A DNA stretch of 64,000 bases from Parabacteroides chongii. Its GTDB lineage: Bacteria; Bacteroidota; Bacteroidia; Bacteroidales; Tannerellaceae. The notes under the pieces were generated by a model. That model was not told the origin of the DNA. It saw nothing but the letters and a program-made list of their open reading frames with translations, and ran no database searches. The first letter of the stretch is position 1; every line of letters starts with the position of its first letter. A program made the position numbers and the translations under genes. Positions 51,557 through 61,254 of the stretch are shown here, piece after piece. The DNA lies in assembly GCF_029581355.1 (NCBI RefSeq), contig NZ_CP120849.1, positions 2,326,501 through 2,390,500 of the forward strand, read 5' to 3'.

Positions 51557-53941
51557 TTATTCGGAGCGTATGATGTCTATTGGGTTTGTGCGGGCAGCCT
51601 TTTGTATTTGCCAGACCAGCGTAAGGAATGAAATACCGCCGGTCAGAAGTATAGCCGCCGCAAATATCCACCAGGCTATACTTACTTTATAGACAAAGTC
51701 GACCATGTATAGTGTGATGGCTAGCCACGACAGAGGTAAACCGATTAGGCAGGCTATGCCATATAACCGGCCGTATTTAACCAGCAGTATCCGCCATATA
51801 GCTCCGGCCGTTGCTCCGTTTATCTTTCGGATGGATATTTCGTGGAATCGTTGCTGAATATCAAACAATGATAAACTGAACAACCCCATAGACGAGATCA
51901 ATATCGCTATAACTGCAAAGAAAGAGGCAATACCAACTAACTGCTTGTCTTCTTTATAAATAGCCTGTACTTCATCTTTCAAGAATGTATAGGAAAGTCC
52001 GTTTCCACACGCCTCGCTGTATATCTTCTGAAGAAAATCAATTGCTTCCTGTTTCTTTTCCGGAACGAGACTAACCAGCATGCCTTGTGAGAACCCTTTA
52101 TTGTATAGAAAGTAAATTATCGGTTCGTATCCTTTAGACAGATGTTGCGTACAGATGTCCTTGATAACACCAATCACTTTATATCTGGGAGCCGGCTGTT
52201 CTTTTGTCTGTGGACTGTAAACCAGCAAATGATCCAGAATGACTGGCGTAGTGTTGATGTCGGTGATACCCAGTTGTTTTTTCGCTGATTCATTGATGAC
52301 AATGGACAGATCCATATCGTCGTCGGAGTTGTTCCATAGTCGTCCCTCAATGGCTTCTATCCCCAGGATGCGGAAGAAGTTTTCGTTGCTGACCTTGGTT
52401 CCTATATTTTGCCAATCCTTTCCAGCGATATGTGCCCAAATAGTCTGACCCACACGACTGATTGGACCGGGTGAATAGCTGTGAAGCTTGATGAGCGACG
52501 GGTTATTGTCCATCTCTCTGTCCAACTGATGGGCGATCTGATTGTATTTGTTCCACATAGACATATCGCTGCCGATTGGATTTCCTGGGGATGAAATCTT
52601 TATGATATTATTCGTTTTGTATCCAGGATCTGTGTTCAGCATGAAATTCAGTTGCCGGATAGCATAGATGGATACAACGGTCAGTGCCAGCGTTATAATA
52701 TATTGCAGGCAAAGGAATATCTTTCTGGATACCGTAGACTCTCCGCATCTTCCAATCATCTTCAGAGAGGTGATGGGCGAAGCATAATTATATTGGAAGA
52801 AAGGATATATAGCCGTAATGAGTGGCAATACGAACAGGATACCCACAGAAAGACCTGTATCAAATAATACATGCGAAGGGATATGAATGGTAAGATACGT
52901 ATTAGCCATCATTGTACCAATCTCGATAAGTACCCATGCCAGAAACAAGGCGATGCAAGTCATGCACATATTCTCCGCATATAGCTGAACGGCTACCTGC
53001 CGACTGTTTGCACCGAATGCTTTTTTCATTCCAAACTCACGTGCTCGCTTGTGGATTAATACTGTATAAACATTGATGAAGTTGAATAATCCTATCAGCA
53101 TGATTAATACGTCGATTGTGGTCAGGATAAGTATATGTGTATAGTTTCCTGTCAGCCGGTGGTTATGGTTTGTAACAATCTGCCGGTCGAAGTAGAGCTC
53201 TTGCAACGAATAGAGATTGATACGCACGCGGTTGTGGTAGTTGCCTATTTTATGGAAAAGTCCGTATTTCTTATTGACGGATGCTACTGAGTTGCCTTTA
53301 TGCAATCTGAGTAGTGACTGGGAGGCTATATGTTTTCTGTAGTCGGCTGATTCGTTTGAAATCAATAGGTCGAAAGGCATGGAGAAGCGGGTATCCGGCT
53401 GCCCTAGGATGGCTGAAACAGTTACAATCTCGCCCATTGAGGTGGTGATTTGCCGGCCCAGCGGGTCTTCTTCTCCGAATAATAACTGCGCCAGGTTTTC
53501 AGAGATTGCCGCGTCTTTCGGATTGCTTAATAGCTTCTTTCCGGTACTTTTTATTATTGGGACCGGCACTATCTTCAGATAATTGGTGTCTGTGGCCAGA
53601 GAAGATACATTATATAGCTTGTTGCCGACCGTGATTTGGTCTGTCGAGAGTTGAAACAAGGTAGATGCTATTTCCACGGCCGGATCGTCCAGCGGATTAG
53701 GCTCATAGCCATATTCCGGCAGCAGGCCGAAAAGTCTTTTCTGGTGAGAGACTTCATCTTCCATGACGGTATAGCAGACTCTGTCTACGTCCGGTATAAA
53801 ATGGTCGGTTGTCATTTCTCCGTAAATATAGCGGGATATCAGGATACAACAGGCCAGGCTGAATGCCAGGCCCAGTATATTGATTGCCGTATAAAGACGG
53901 AATCGAAGGAGAGTTCGTATGGCTAATAAGATGATCTTCAT
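51557..53941 (-). CDS. MacB-type ABC permease, array member 4
   Basis: This 794-residue protein starts MKIILLAIRTLLRFRLYTAIN. It is the most divergent array member in its N-terminus and its ending (NPIDIIRSE). The first-repeat coupling motif is HKRAREFGMKKAFGANSRQV, which lacks the usual Ile-Arg-Lys. The second is IQQRFHEISIRKINGATAGAI. It has two large periplasmic domains and about eight helices. It lies 8 nt after array member 3 and 18 nt before the lipoprotein gene. Confidence 0.92.
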   Translation of the reverse strand: MKIILLAIRTLLRFRLYTAINILGLAFSLACCILISRYIYGEMTTDHFIPDVDRVCYTVMEDEVSHQKRLFGLLPEYGYEPNPLDDPAVEIASTLFQLSTDQITVGNKLYNVSSLATDTNYLKIVPVPIIKSTGKKLLSNPKDAAISENLAQLLFGEEDPLGRQITTSMGEIVTVSAILGQPDTRFSMPFDLLISNESADYRKHIASQSLLRLHKGNSVASVNKKYGLFHKIGNYHNRVRINLYSLQELYFDRQIVTNHNHRLTGNYTHILILTTIDVLIMLIGLFNFINVYTVLIHKRAREFGMKKAFGANSRQVAVQLYAENMCMTCIALFLAWVLIEIGTMMANTYLTIHIPSHVLFDTGLSVGILFVLPLITAIYPFFQYNYASPITSLKMIGRCGESTVSRKIFLCLQYIITLALTVVSIYAIRQLNFMLNTDPGYKTNNIIKISSPGNPIGSDMSMWNKYNQIAHQLDREMDNNPSLIKLHSYSPGPISRVGQTIWAHIAGKDWQNIGTKVSNENFFRILGIEAIEGRLWNNSDDDMDLSIVINESAKKQLGITDINTTPVILDHLLVYSPQTKEQPAPRYKVIGVIKDICTQHLSKGYEPIIYFLYNKGFSQGMLVSLVPEKKQEAIDFLQKIYSEACGNGLSYTFLKDEVQAIYKEDKQLVGIASFFAVIAILISSMGLFSLSLFDIQQRFHEISIRKINGATAGAIWRILLVKYGRLYGIACLIGLPLSWLAITLYMVDFVYKVSIAWWIFAAAILLTGGISFLTLVWQIQKAARTNPIDIIRSE

Positions 53942-53949
53942 ATTTCCGC

Positions 53950-56262
53950 TTATTCAGATTTAACCACTTCCGCCGGATTCTGATTAGCCGCATTCCATAT
54001 GCGCCAGCCGGTACATGTGATAATGAGTAAAGCCAGTGACAGCCATATTGCCGGATAAATCCAGAAATCGATATTTGTTTGAAGGACATAGCTTTCTATC
54101 CAGGGTTTCATGATGAGGTAACCGATGGGGAATGCAATGGCAGAGGCTATCAGTAACAAGAACATATATTTCAGTAGGAATGCTTTCATGATATGACTGG
54201 TCTCTGCACCGTTCACTTTGCGTATGGCTATTTCCTTCCTGCGTTTTTCACAGTCGAGGGTGACGAGTGAGAAAACACCGAACAGAGAGATCAACACACA
54301 AACCAGGGTGACGAAATCCAACATCATCAGCAATGCGTTTTCCGATTTAAGGAATTTCTCATATTCTTCTTCCATATTGCAGATCTGGCAACTTCTGACG
54401 TTCGGATTTAATTTTTTGACCAATGTCTCCAACCTCTCTTTACAATTGTTCCAGCTTCCTTCTTGATATTTGAACAGGATTGAACCGTTGGAACTAAAAT
54501 CTGTTTCTTTTTTAAATATCATAACGATAGGACTACATGGTACCGTCGGAGGTGCAATATAGAAATCTTTAATAACACCGGCTATCACCCAGTTGCTTTC
54601 TCCCTTTTTTATTGTCTTTCCGATGGGATGGTCTATGTTTAAAGATTTTATTCCGGCCTGATTGATTAATATATGTACATCGTCGCCGTCGGCAGGGATC
54701 GCACCTTCGAGAAGTTGTAATCCATAAAAATTGAAATACGCCTGGTTGCAGTCAAACATCTCGAAATTGACGGAGGCTGTAGAATCCTGGCGTCCTTCCC
54801 ATTCCCCAACTGTCCGGTAGGAACGGCCGTAACGGGGAAAGATCGGTGATATATTATCAGGGAATATTTCAGTGATAAACGGGATTTTTGTTATCTCTTC
54901 TTTAAGTCCGTCTATTACAGGATATACGGAGATAAAAGCCCGGTTCGTCCGTTCCAATCCGAAATCGGCCTTGTTCAGATAATGAATCTGTTTCATCAGT
55001 ATGACAGCACAGAATATAAAACAGATACTGATTATGAACTGTGTAATCATACTGATCTTCTGGAATATGTTTTTATTTCTTCCTCCGGTTGAACCTTTTA
55101 ACATGGCATTCAATGTCTTTTTCCTGAAATAGTAAATCGGATATAATGATAACAAGAATGAAAAGACGGCTACGACTGCTGCATATTCGATAGCTTTCAG
55201 ATATATATCCGGGTTATCCAGCTTAATATCGGATAGTTCCCGGAATGTCGGTAAAGTCAATTCGATCAAGATGAGGCCTATAAATAGAGCCAACAATAGC
55301 GTGATCGAATATTCGACTCCAAACAAGACCATCTGATTTCTGTCCGAAGAACCGCAGACTTTCCGTAAGGCTATTTCACGGCTACGCATCCGGATCCGTG
55401 TAATGAATAAAGTCAGGTAATTGAATAATGCACATAAGATAACCAATCCTCCGGCAGAAGCGAAGAGGAAAATATGTTCATATTTGACTGTTTCCTGCCG
55501 GCTGGGGCGGTCATAACGCATAGAAGTGATAGGAGTCAATACGATTTTATCGATGGAAAATGTCTGGTCCGGTTTGGTTTTATATTCCAGAAGTTTTTTT
55601 CTAAATGCTTTTATATCCGTTCCTTTCCGTAGTTTGATATATGTCTGCCAGGAAGAGACATTCCATTCCTTATCCGCCCCATTCGATTCGAGTAGTTCGA
55701 ATGGTAAATTGCTATGCGTATCCCAAGCTTTAACGACTGCACATATTGATTTCTCTCCATAGATATCGAGTGTTTTGCCGATAGGATCCTCTTTTCCGAA
55801 CAGTCGACTGGCGAGTTGTTCGGTAATAGCTACCTGGTTGTTATCCCGGATCATGAAATCCTTGCTGCCACTTACTATCTGTATATTGAACATCTGAACG
55901 GTTGCAGAATCGACTCCTATCTTAAAAGACTTGTATTCTTTCCCTTTATATTTGAAGGAGGTGTACCATGCCTGCATATTGCAAGCATCCTCTACCTCTG
56001 GAAATGTCGCTTTCAGGAAACCAGCCAGCGGATAAGGACTTATTTCCGACAAACCGCTGCTGTACATATATGATTCCGGTCGTACGAAATAGATTCTATC
56101 GGCACCGTCATGAAAGGTATCGTAAGTCTGCTCGTAACGTATCCATAAGGTAGACAGGGCAAAACAGGTAAAACCGATAGCCAGTCCGATGATGCTGATA
56201 ACGGATTGCGATTTGTATTTTATCAGGTTGCGTATCGCCAGTTTGATATAATGTCGTAGCAT
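53950..56262 (-). CDS. MacB-type ABC permease, array member 3
   Basis: I place the start at the ATG at 56260-56262 (MLRHYIKLAIRNLIKYK), giving 770 residues; the ATG two codons earlier is also possible. It is closely related to array member 1: both have LFNYLTLF-TRIRMR-REIALRKVCGSSD-type first coupling motifs, a similar periplasmic domain and FWIY before the last helix. The second coupling motif is EKRRKEIAIRKVNGAETSHI and the protein ends NPAEVVKSE. Its intact C-terminus is the template that reveals the frameshift in member 1. Confidence 0.92.
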   Translation of the reverse strand: MLRHYIKLAIRNLIKYKSQSVISIIGLAIGFTCFALSTLWIRYEQTYDTFHDGADRIYFVRPESYMYSSGLSEISPYPLAGFLKATFPEVEDACNMQAWYTSFKYKGKEYKSFKIGVDSATVQMFNIQIVSGSKDFMIRDNNQVAITEQLASRLFGKEDPIGKTLDIYGEKSICAVVKAWDTHSNLPFELLESNGADKEWNVSSWQTYIKLRKGTDIKAFRKKLLEYKTKPDQTFSIDKIVLTPITSMRYDRPSRQETVKYEHIFLFASAGGLVILCALFNYLTLFITRIRMRSREIALRKVCGSSDRNQMVLFGVEYSITLLLALFIGLILIELTLPTFRELSDIKLDNPDIYLKAIEYAAVVAVFSFLLSLYPIYYFRKKTLNAMLKGSTGGRNKNIFQKISMITQFIISICFIFCAVILMKQIHYLNKADFGLERTNRAFISVYPVIDGLKEEITKIPFITEIFPDNISPIFPRYGRSYRTVGEWEGRQDSTASVNFEMFDCNQAYFNFYGLQLLEGAIPADGDDVHILINQAGIKSLNIDHPIGKTIKKGESNWVIAGVIKDFYIAPPTVPCSPIVMIFKKETDFSSNGSILFKYQEGSWNNCKERLETLVKKLNPNVRSCQICNMEEEYEKFLKSENALLMMLDFVTLVCVLISLFGVFSLVTLDCEKRRKEIAIRKVNGAETSHIMKAFLLKYMFLLLIASAIAFPIGYLIMKPWIESYVLQTNIDFWIYPAIWLSLALLIITCTGWRIWNAANQNPAEVVKSE

Positions 56263-56279
56263 ATTCATAATATTTCTGT

Positions 56280-58694
56280 TTATTCGGATTTAATAACTTC
56301 TGCCGGGTTGATCCGGGCTATTCTCCAAAGCTGCCATATTATCGTGAAGGCAACGATTGCTGCCATAAGCAGGAATATCAGGATAAAAGGTAGAATACCG
56401 ATGGAGATTCTCTCAGCATAACTTTCCAACCACGATTTTAGTAACAATATCAATATGGGAAAAGCAATGCATGCAGAAACAAACAATTGCAACAGGTTGC
56501 TTTTGCAAAACATATGAACAATTGTAGCAGGTGTCGCTCCATTGATCTTACGGATGGCTACTTCCTTTTTCCTTCTGTCGGTAGATAAAGTAACCGATGC
56601 GTATATTCCCAGTAGGCTGATGATAATAGATATTATGGAAAATATGGTTGTCAGTTTGAATATATTCTGTTCTCTACTCACATAAAAACCGGAATCATCT
56701 TTCATGGAGAAAATATAAGTTGGAGTGGCCTGATTGACATATTTGGATAGTTCGGCTTTCATGATCTCCGGAAATTCCTTCCTATATTCAGGCTTGATTT
56801 TTATTAAGCAGCTCATGTTAATACTGTTTTCAGGGAATGGCATATAAATGCAGGGAAGAACCGGGCGGGTATTCATTTCATACCGATTATTCATAAAATC
56901 TGAAACGATTCCGACCACCTGGAAATTACTCATTTCCGTACCCCAATATCTCACATTTATTTGCATGCCGATAGGATTTCGATTGAATAACCGTGCAAAA
57001 GATTCGTTGATAACTGCTTTGTCTGTTTCTTCTGAGTTGTATAAACGCCCGTCACGTAATTTTTGGTTGACAAGTTCAAAGAAAGATGGATCGGTATAGA
57101 TATGGCCCATGGTGCTTTTCGCTACCTCATCACTGATCCCTTCCCACGAAAAACTTCCTTCTCTCAACTGCCAGGCTCCGGAAAATCCCATTCCGTTACG
57201 ACAAACGATTTCGACTTTTGGGTCTTGCTGTAATTTTTGTAGTATTTCCGGACGGTGGGGAGTAAGCTTATCTCCGTTGAGGGATACGTCGAATGTTGAG
57301 GTTTTGTCGGTTTCACTCAGTCCGTTCGTTAGTCGGTATTCAATCAGATCGCTTTGTTGTTTGATAAACCAGGTCGTTCCCAGGAACAGGAAGCAGATAA
57401 CGAGTTGTATGGATATGAATATATTCCGTAAAACACTATGGCGGCGTATGATCTGATTACTGAACAGACTTTGTATAAGGGATATCTTACCCAGATTATG
57501 AATAACGATCAGACACAGAAGCGCAATACCACCCAAACCGATAATGCTGTATTGGGTAAGAAGTTGTACTACGTAACTATTGTCTATTGAAAAATCAGGA
57601 TTAAGACTGTTAATATGTGGAATGACCAGTTCTGCAATAGCGAAGCTACAAGTACAGGCTATTAGAAAGGCGATGGAAGCTTCAATGAAAAGCAGATAGA
57701 ATATAGAACACTTTGTCGCTCCGTTCACTTGACGGATGCCGCATTCCTTGATCCTGTTCATCATCCGTCCGATGATGAACAGTACATAATTAAAGAGAGC
57801 TGTCAGTAGTACCAGCAGTCCGATAATAAAGAAAATAGTTCCTGAGTCAGAAAAGAAATTTCTTTTGTAGAGCGTATTACGCTTCGTCAGTGGTTTTAAC
57901 TGAACAATAGATTCTGCAATTTCATTTTTATTTTTAGGATATTTCAACGTGCTTTTTTTAAGCTTTTCGTTTAGCTTGTCGATATTTATACCCGGTTTGA
58001 TTTTTACGAATGAATTGAACCCGTCGTAATAGATATATCTATCGGGAGAACAGATTGCTTCATTTGTTGTATTCAGTTCGATACCGCTGTATCTTTCCAG
58101 ATCACTTTGCTTTGGAAAGTTTTCGATCACTCCCCGGATGGTAAATACTTTTTGGGTATCGTCAAAATCATTAATATCGGTGAAGGTTTTACCAATGACA
58201 TCCGTTGTTCCGAATAATCTATTGGCGGTCTTCTCTGTAACTAGGATAGCATCGGGCGTCTGATCTATTTCATTGGGGGTTCCATTGATTAGCCGTATAT
58301 TGAAAAAGTCAAGAAAATGATGGTCGGCAAAGACAAACAACTCTTTGAAATAATTGGCTGTACCATCCGTCTTTCTGATTTCGCATAACTTCTCCGTGTA
58401 GGGTTGTACTTGGCTGTAAGCGGTAGCCGATTCTATTTCAGGATACTCCTTTGCGAGCATAGCGGAGGCAAAAGGTGAATAACTTGTCTGGGTACTTTTC
58501 TCTGTTTCTGTAAAAACGATGCATATTCTTTCTACCTCTTTGATGCTGTGATTCCAGTTTAAGTCAACTCTTAACGTATAGGAACAGATGGCGAAACAGC
58601 AGACACCAACCGCTAACCCGATGATACTGATTAGTGATTGCGTCTTATATTTCAGTAGGTTACGTATGGCCAGCTTGATATGGTGTTGTATCAT
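56280..58694 (-). CDS. MacB-type ABC permease, array member 2
   Basis: I place the start at the ATG at 58692-58694 (MIQHHIKLAIRNLLKYK), giving 804 residues; starts at 58700 and 58718 are alternatives. It is a duplicated FtsX permease with first coupling motif RIKECGIRQVNGATKCSI and second DRRKKEVAIRKINGATPATI, ending NPAEVIKSE. It lies about 17 nt before member 3. The corrected stop of member 1 (58711) lies about 10-17 nt before its start, like the other junctions in the array. Confidence 0.92.
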   Translation of the reverse strand: MIQHHIKLAIRNLLKYKTQSLISIIGLAVGVCCFAICSYTLRVDLNWNHSIKEVERICIVFTETEKSTQTSYSPFASAMLAKEYPEIESATAYSQVQPYTEKLCEIRKTDGTANYFKELFVFADHHFLDFFNIRLINGTPNEIDQTPDAILVTEKTANRLFGTTDVIGKTFTDINDFDDTQKVFTIRGVIENFPKQSDLERYSGIELNTTNEAICSPDRYIYYDGFNSFVKIKPGINIDKLNEKLKKSTLKYPKNKNEIAESIVQLKPLTKRNTLYKRNFFSDSGTIFFIIGLLVLLTALFNYVLFIIGRMMNRIKECGIRQVNGATKCSIFYLLFIEASIAFLIACTCSFAIAELVIPHINSLNPDFSIDNSYVVQLLTQYSIIGLGGIALLCLIVIHNLGKISLIQSLFSNQIIRRHSVLRNIFISIQLVICFLFLGTTWFIKQQSDLIEYRLTNGLSETDKTSTFDVSLNGDKLTPHRPEILQKLQQDPKVEIVCRNGMGFSGAWQLREGSFSWEGISDEVAKSTMGHIYTDPSFFELVNQKLRDGRLYNSEETDKAVINESFARLFNRNPIGMQINVRYWGTEMSNFQVVGIVSDFMNNRYEMNTRPVLPCIYMPFPENSINMSCLIKIKPEYRKEFPEIMKAELSKYVNQATPTYIFSMKDDSGFYVSREQNIFKLTTIFSIISIIISLLGIYASVTLSTDRRKKEVAIRKINGATPATIVHMFCKSNLLQLFVSACIAFPILILLLKSWLESYAERISIGILPFILIFLLMAAIVAFTIIWQLWRIARINPAEVIKSE

Positions 58695-58710
58695 ATTCAT
58701 ATATATTGTA

Positions 58711-61039
58711 TTATTCAAATTTAATAACTTCTGCCGGATTTTTACTTGCAGCCTTCCATATTCGCCAATATATGCAAGTGACTGTGATCATGACAAGAGA
58801 TATAAATAATTATCAGGTAGATCCAGAAGGAAATAGTTGTTTGTATAACATAGTTTTCCAGCCATGATTTCATGATCAGATAGCTGACTGGGAATGCGAT
58901 GGCTGCAGCTACGCAAAGTAGCAATAAATATTCTCTGAAGAACAGATGGATGATGGTTCCGACTGTTGCACCGTTCACTTTACGGATGGCGATCTCTTTC
59001 CGGCGTTGTTCGCAGTTAAGAGTGACTAGTGAGAATATCCCGAAAACTGAGATAAGGATACAGACAATGGAAACGAAGTCGAGTAATTTGATCAGAGCAT
59101 TTTCCGATTGCAGGAATTTGTTGAACTCTTCTTCTGTGTTATATAATCTGTAGAATGTAAAATCCGGATATTTCTCCCTGATCAATGCCTCGATCCGTTG
59201 TTTGCATTCTTTCCATTGTCCGTCACGGAAAATGAAAAGGAGATTGCCTCCGGAGTTAATAGACCAGAATAGTTCTTGTACTGTAAATACCATCGGTTTC
59301 ACGGGGATAGTAGGCGAATCTTTACAGAAATCGCGTATTACCCCGATAATCTGTGCCCGGGTAGAGTCGCTTTTGAGGAAAGATTTTCCGATCGGATCTG
59401 CCCAGCCAAACAGACGGGCGGCCGTTTCGTTGATCATCACTTTCTCTTTCCGGTCGTCATCCCTTAACATAGTGCCTTTCAGTAGCTTCAGATTATAATA
59501 ATTACATATTCTTTCGCCGCTGGCAATCGTCTCCAAAAGTACTTCATCGGCAGATGCAGGCTTATCATCCCACTCTTTCACCGTAATATAGCTTGCTCCG
59601 TTTTGAGGTATAAAAGAGTTGTGATTACCCGAAAGCACTTCGGTTATCATGGGTATTTGTTTTAGTTCTTCCCGCAGGCTGGCTTCGGACGACTGGGTAC
59701 TGAATGTGATGGAGGCTCTTCCTCCCCGTTCCACTATACGGTCGGTATGTGATAAGTAATGTATCTGTTTGATCATCACAAGCGTGCAGAAGATGAATCC
59801 GATACTGATAATAAACTGTAAGACCAGGAAGAATTTCTGGAAATAATTCTTTCCTTTCCCTTTTTCCGTTCCTTTTATTGCTGCATTCAGCGATTGGCGG
59901 CGAAAATAATGGATAGGAAGCAGAGAAATAAGGAACGACAGTGATGCTACGAAAAGGGAATAGCCGATAGCTTCCAGGTAGATTCCGTTTGTCGTCGTTT
60001 TTATTTCGGATAATTCCCGAAAAGTGGGTAGTATCAATTCTATCAATAACATCCCGATAAATATAGCAGTCAATAGCGTTAATACATATTCTATAGAAAA
60101 TAACTCCATCAGATGTTTATCGGAAGAGCCGCATACTTTGCGTAAGGCTATTTCCTTTCCGCGCATCCGTATCCGGCTGACGAACAGAGTCAGGTAATTG
60201 AACAGCGAACAAAGGATGACCAGACCGCCCGATAAGGCAAACAACAGGATGTGATTGAATTTGATGGTCGCTTCCCGGATGGGATGGTCGTATCGCATCT
60301 GTATGATCGGGGTCAGTATGAAATGTTCCAGTTTGGCGTTGTCTTTTTCAATAGTATGCTCATATATCTTTTTACGGAAAGCCTTGATGTCCGTCTCTTT
60401 CTTTAGCTTGATAAAAGTCGTCCATCCGCAGGCGTACCAGACCGGGATCGTATAATTGGCTCTTACTATTTCAAAAGGCATGTTTGTATGAGGCTCCCAG
60501 GCTTTGACCACTGCACAAATGGGACTTTCCTGACCGTATATGCTTAGTTCTTTCCCTATCGGGTTCTCTTTTCCGAATAGTTTTTCGGCAAGCTCTTCTG
60601 TGATGGCTATTTCTTTACTGCCGTTGACAAGGAAATTGGCATTTCCACTAACCAACCGGATCGGGAATATTTTCATGGAGGCGGAATCCATTTGGATCTG
60701 ATAAGATAGATAAGTGATCCCTTTGTATTTGAATTCCATTTTACTGTCCGACACGTTACAGGCCTGTTCTATTTCGGGAAATGTTTCCTGCAGATAGGCT
60801 GCCAGTGGGGAAGGGGTGACTGTGGCCAAACCCTCATTACTGTTTTTGTCTTCGTTACGAACCAGGAAAATGCGTTCTGCTTCCTCGTGAAAGTTCTCGT
60901 AGGTCATTTCGTGCCTGATCCATAGAGTGGCCAGGGCAAAACAGGTGAACCCCATCGCCAGACCGATGATGCTGACGATCGATTGGATTTTATATTTTAG
61001 AAGATTGCGTGTTGCAATCAATGCATAGTGTTTAAGCAT
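58711..61039 (-). CDS. MacB-type ABC permease, array member 1 (first gene; frameshift near the 3' end)
   Basis: Read literally, the frame runs from the ATG at 61039 to a stop at 58742 (765 residues) and ends with an aberrant tail, ISCHDHSHLHILANMEGCK. In the next frame the DNA encodes SLVMITVTCIYWRIWKAASK and NPAEVIKFE with a stop at 58711, which is the conserved end of this family. One extra base near 58796-58814 therefore breaks the last helix. The rest is intact: TM1 (IIGLAMGFTCFALATLWI), coupling motifs RIRMRGKEIALRKVCGSSD and EQRRKEIAIRKVNGATVGTI. It is preceded by the sigma54-type promoter at 61069-61084. Confidence 0.87.
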
Positions 61040-61068
61040 GAATACTTTATTATAATTGTAACTGAAAA

Positions 61069-61084
61069 TACAAAAGATGTGCCA
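61069..61084 (-). promoter_or_regulatory. Sigma54-type promoter of the seven-permease array
   Basis: On the minus strand TGGCAC-ATCTT-TTGTA, 30 bp before the start codon at 61039. It is identical to the ATPase promoter at 35300-35315 except for one spacer base. Confidence 0.7.
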
Positions 61085-61140
61085 AAAGGATAATGTGTTA
61101 ATAGTGTGAGTGTTATCCGGGGTGTGCTATTGGGAGTGGT

Positions 61141-61178
61141 GTGTGTATCCGCACGAATAGCGTTCGTTTGCGCACGAT
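61141..61178 (-). promoter_or_regulatory. Upstream activator-type element of the permease-array promoter
   Basis: TATCCGCACGAAT (from 61146), then GTTCG and CGCACGAT, in the same order as at 35376-35406. The inner part reads ACGAA-TAGCG-TTCGT, an inverted repeat. GGAATTTTGCG (61182-61192) follows, an element that also occurs upstream of the ATPase gene (35464-35474). Confidence 0.6.
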
Positions 61179-61254
61179 GGTGGAATTTTGCGGTAGAAAA
61201 AGTGAAGCTACTTGGTTATATTTTATAGTTTTGTGGTCTGTAACTCTATAAATA

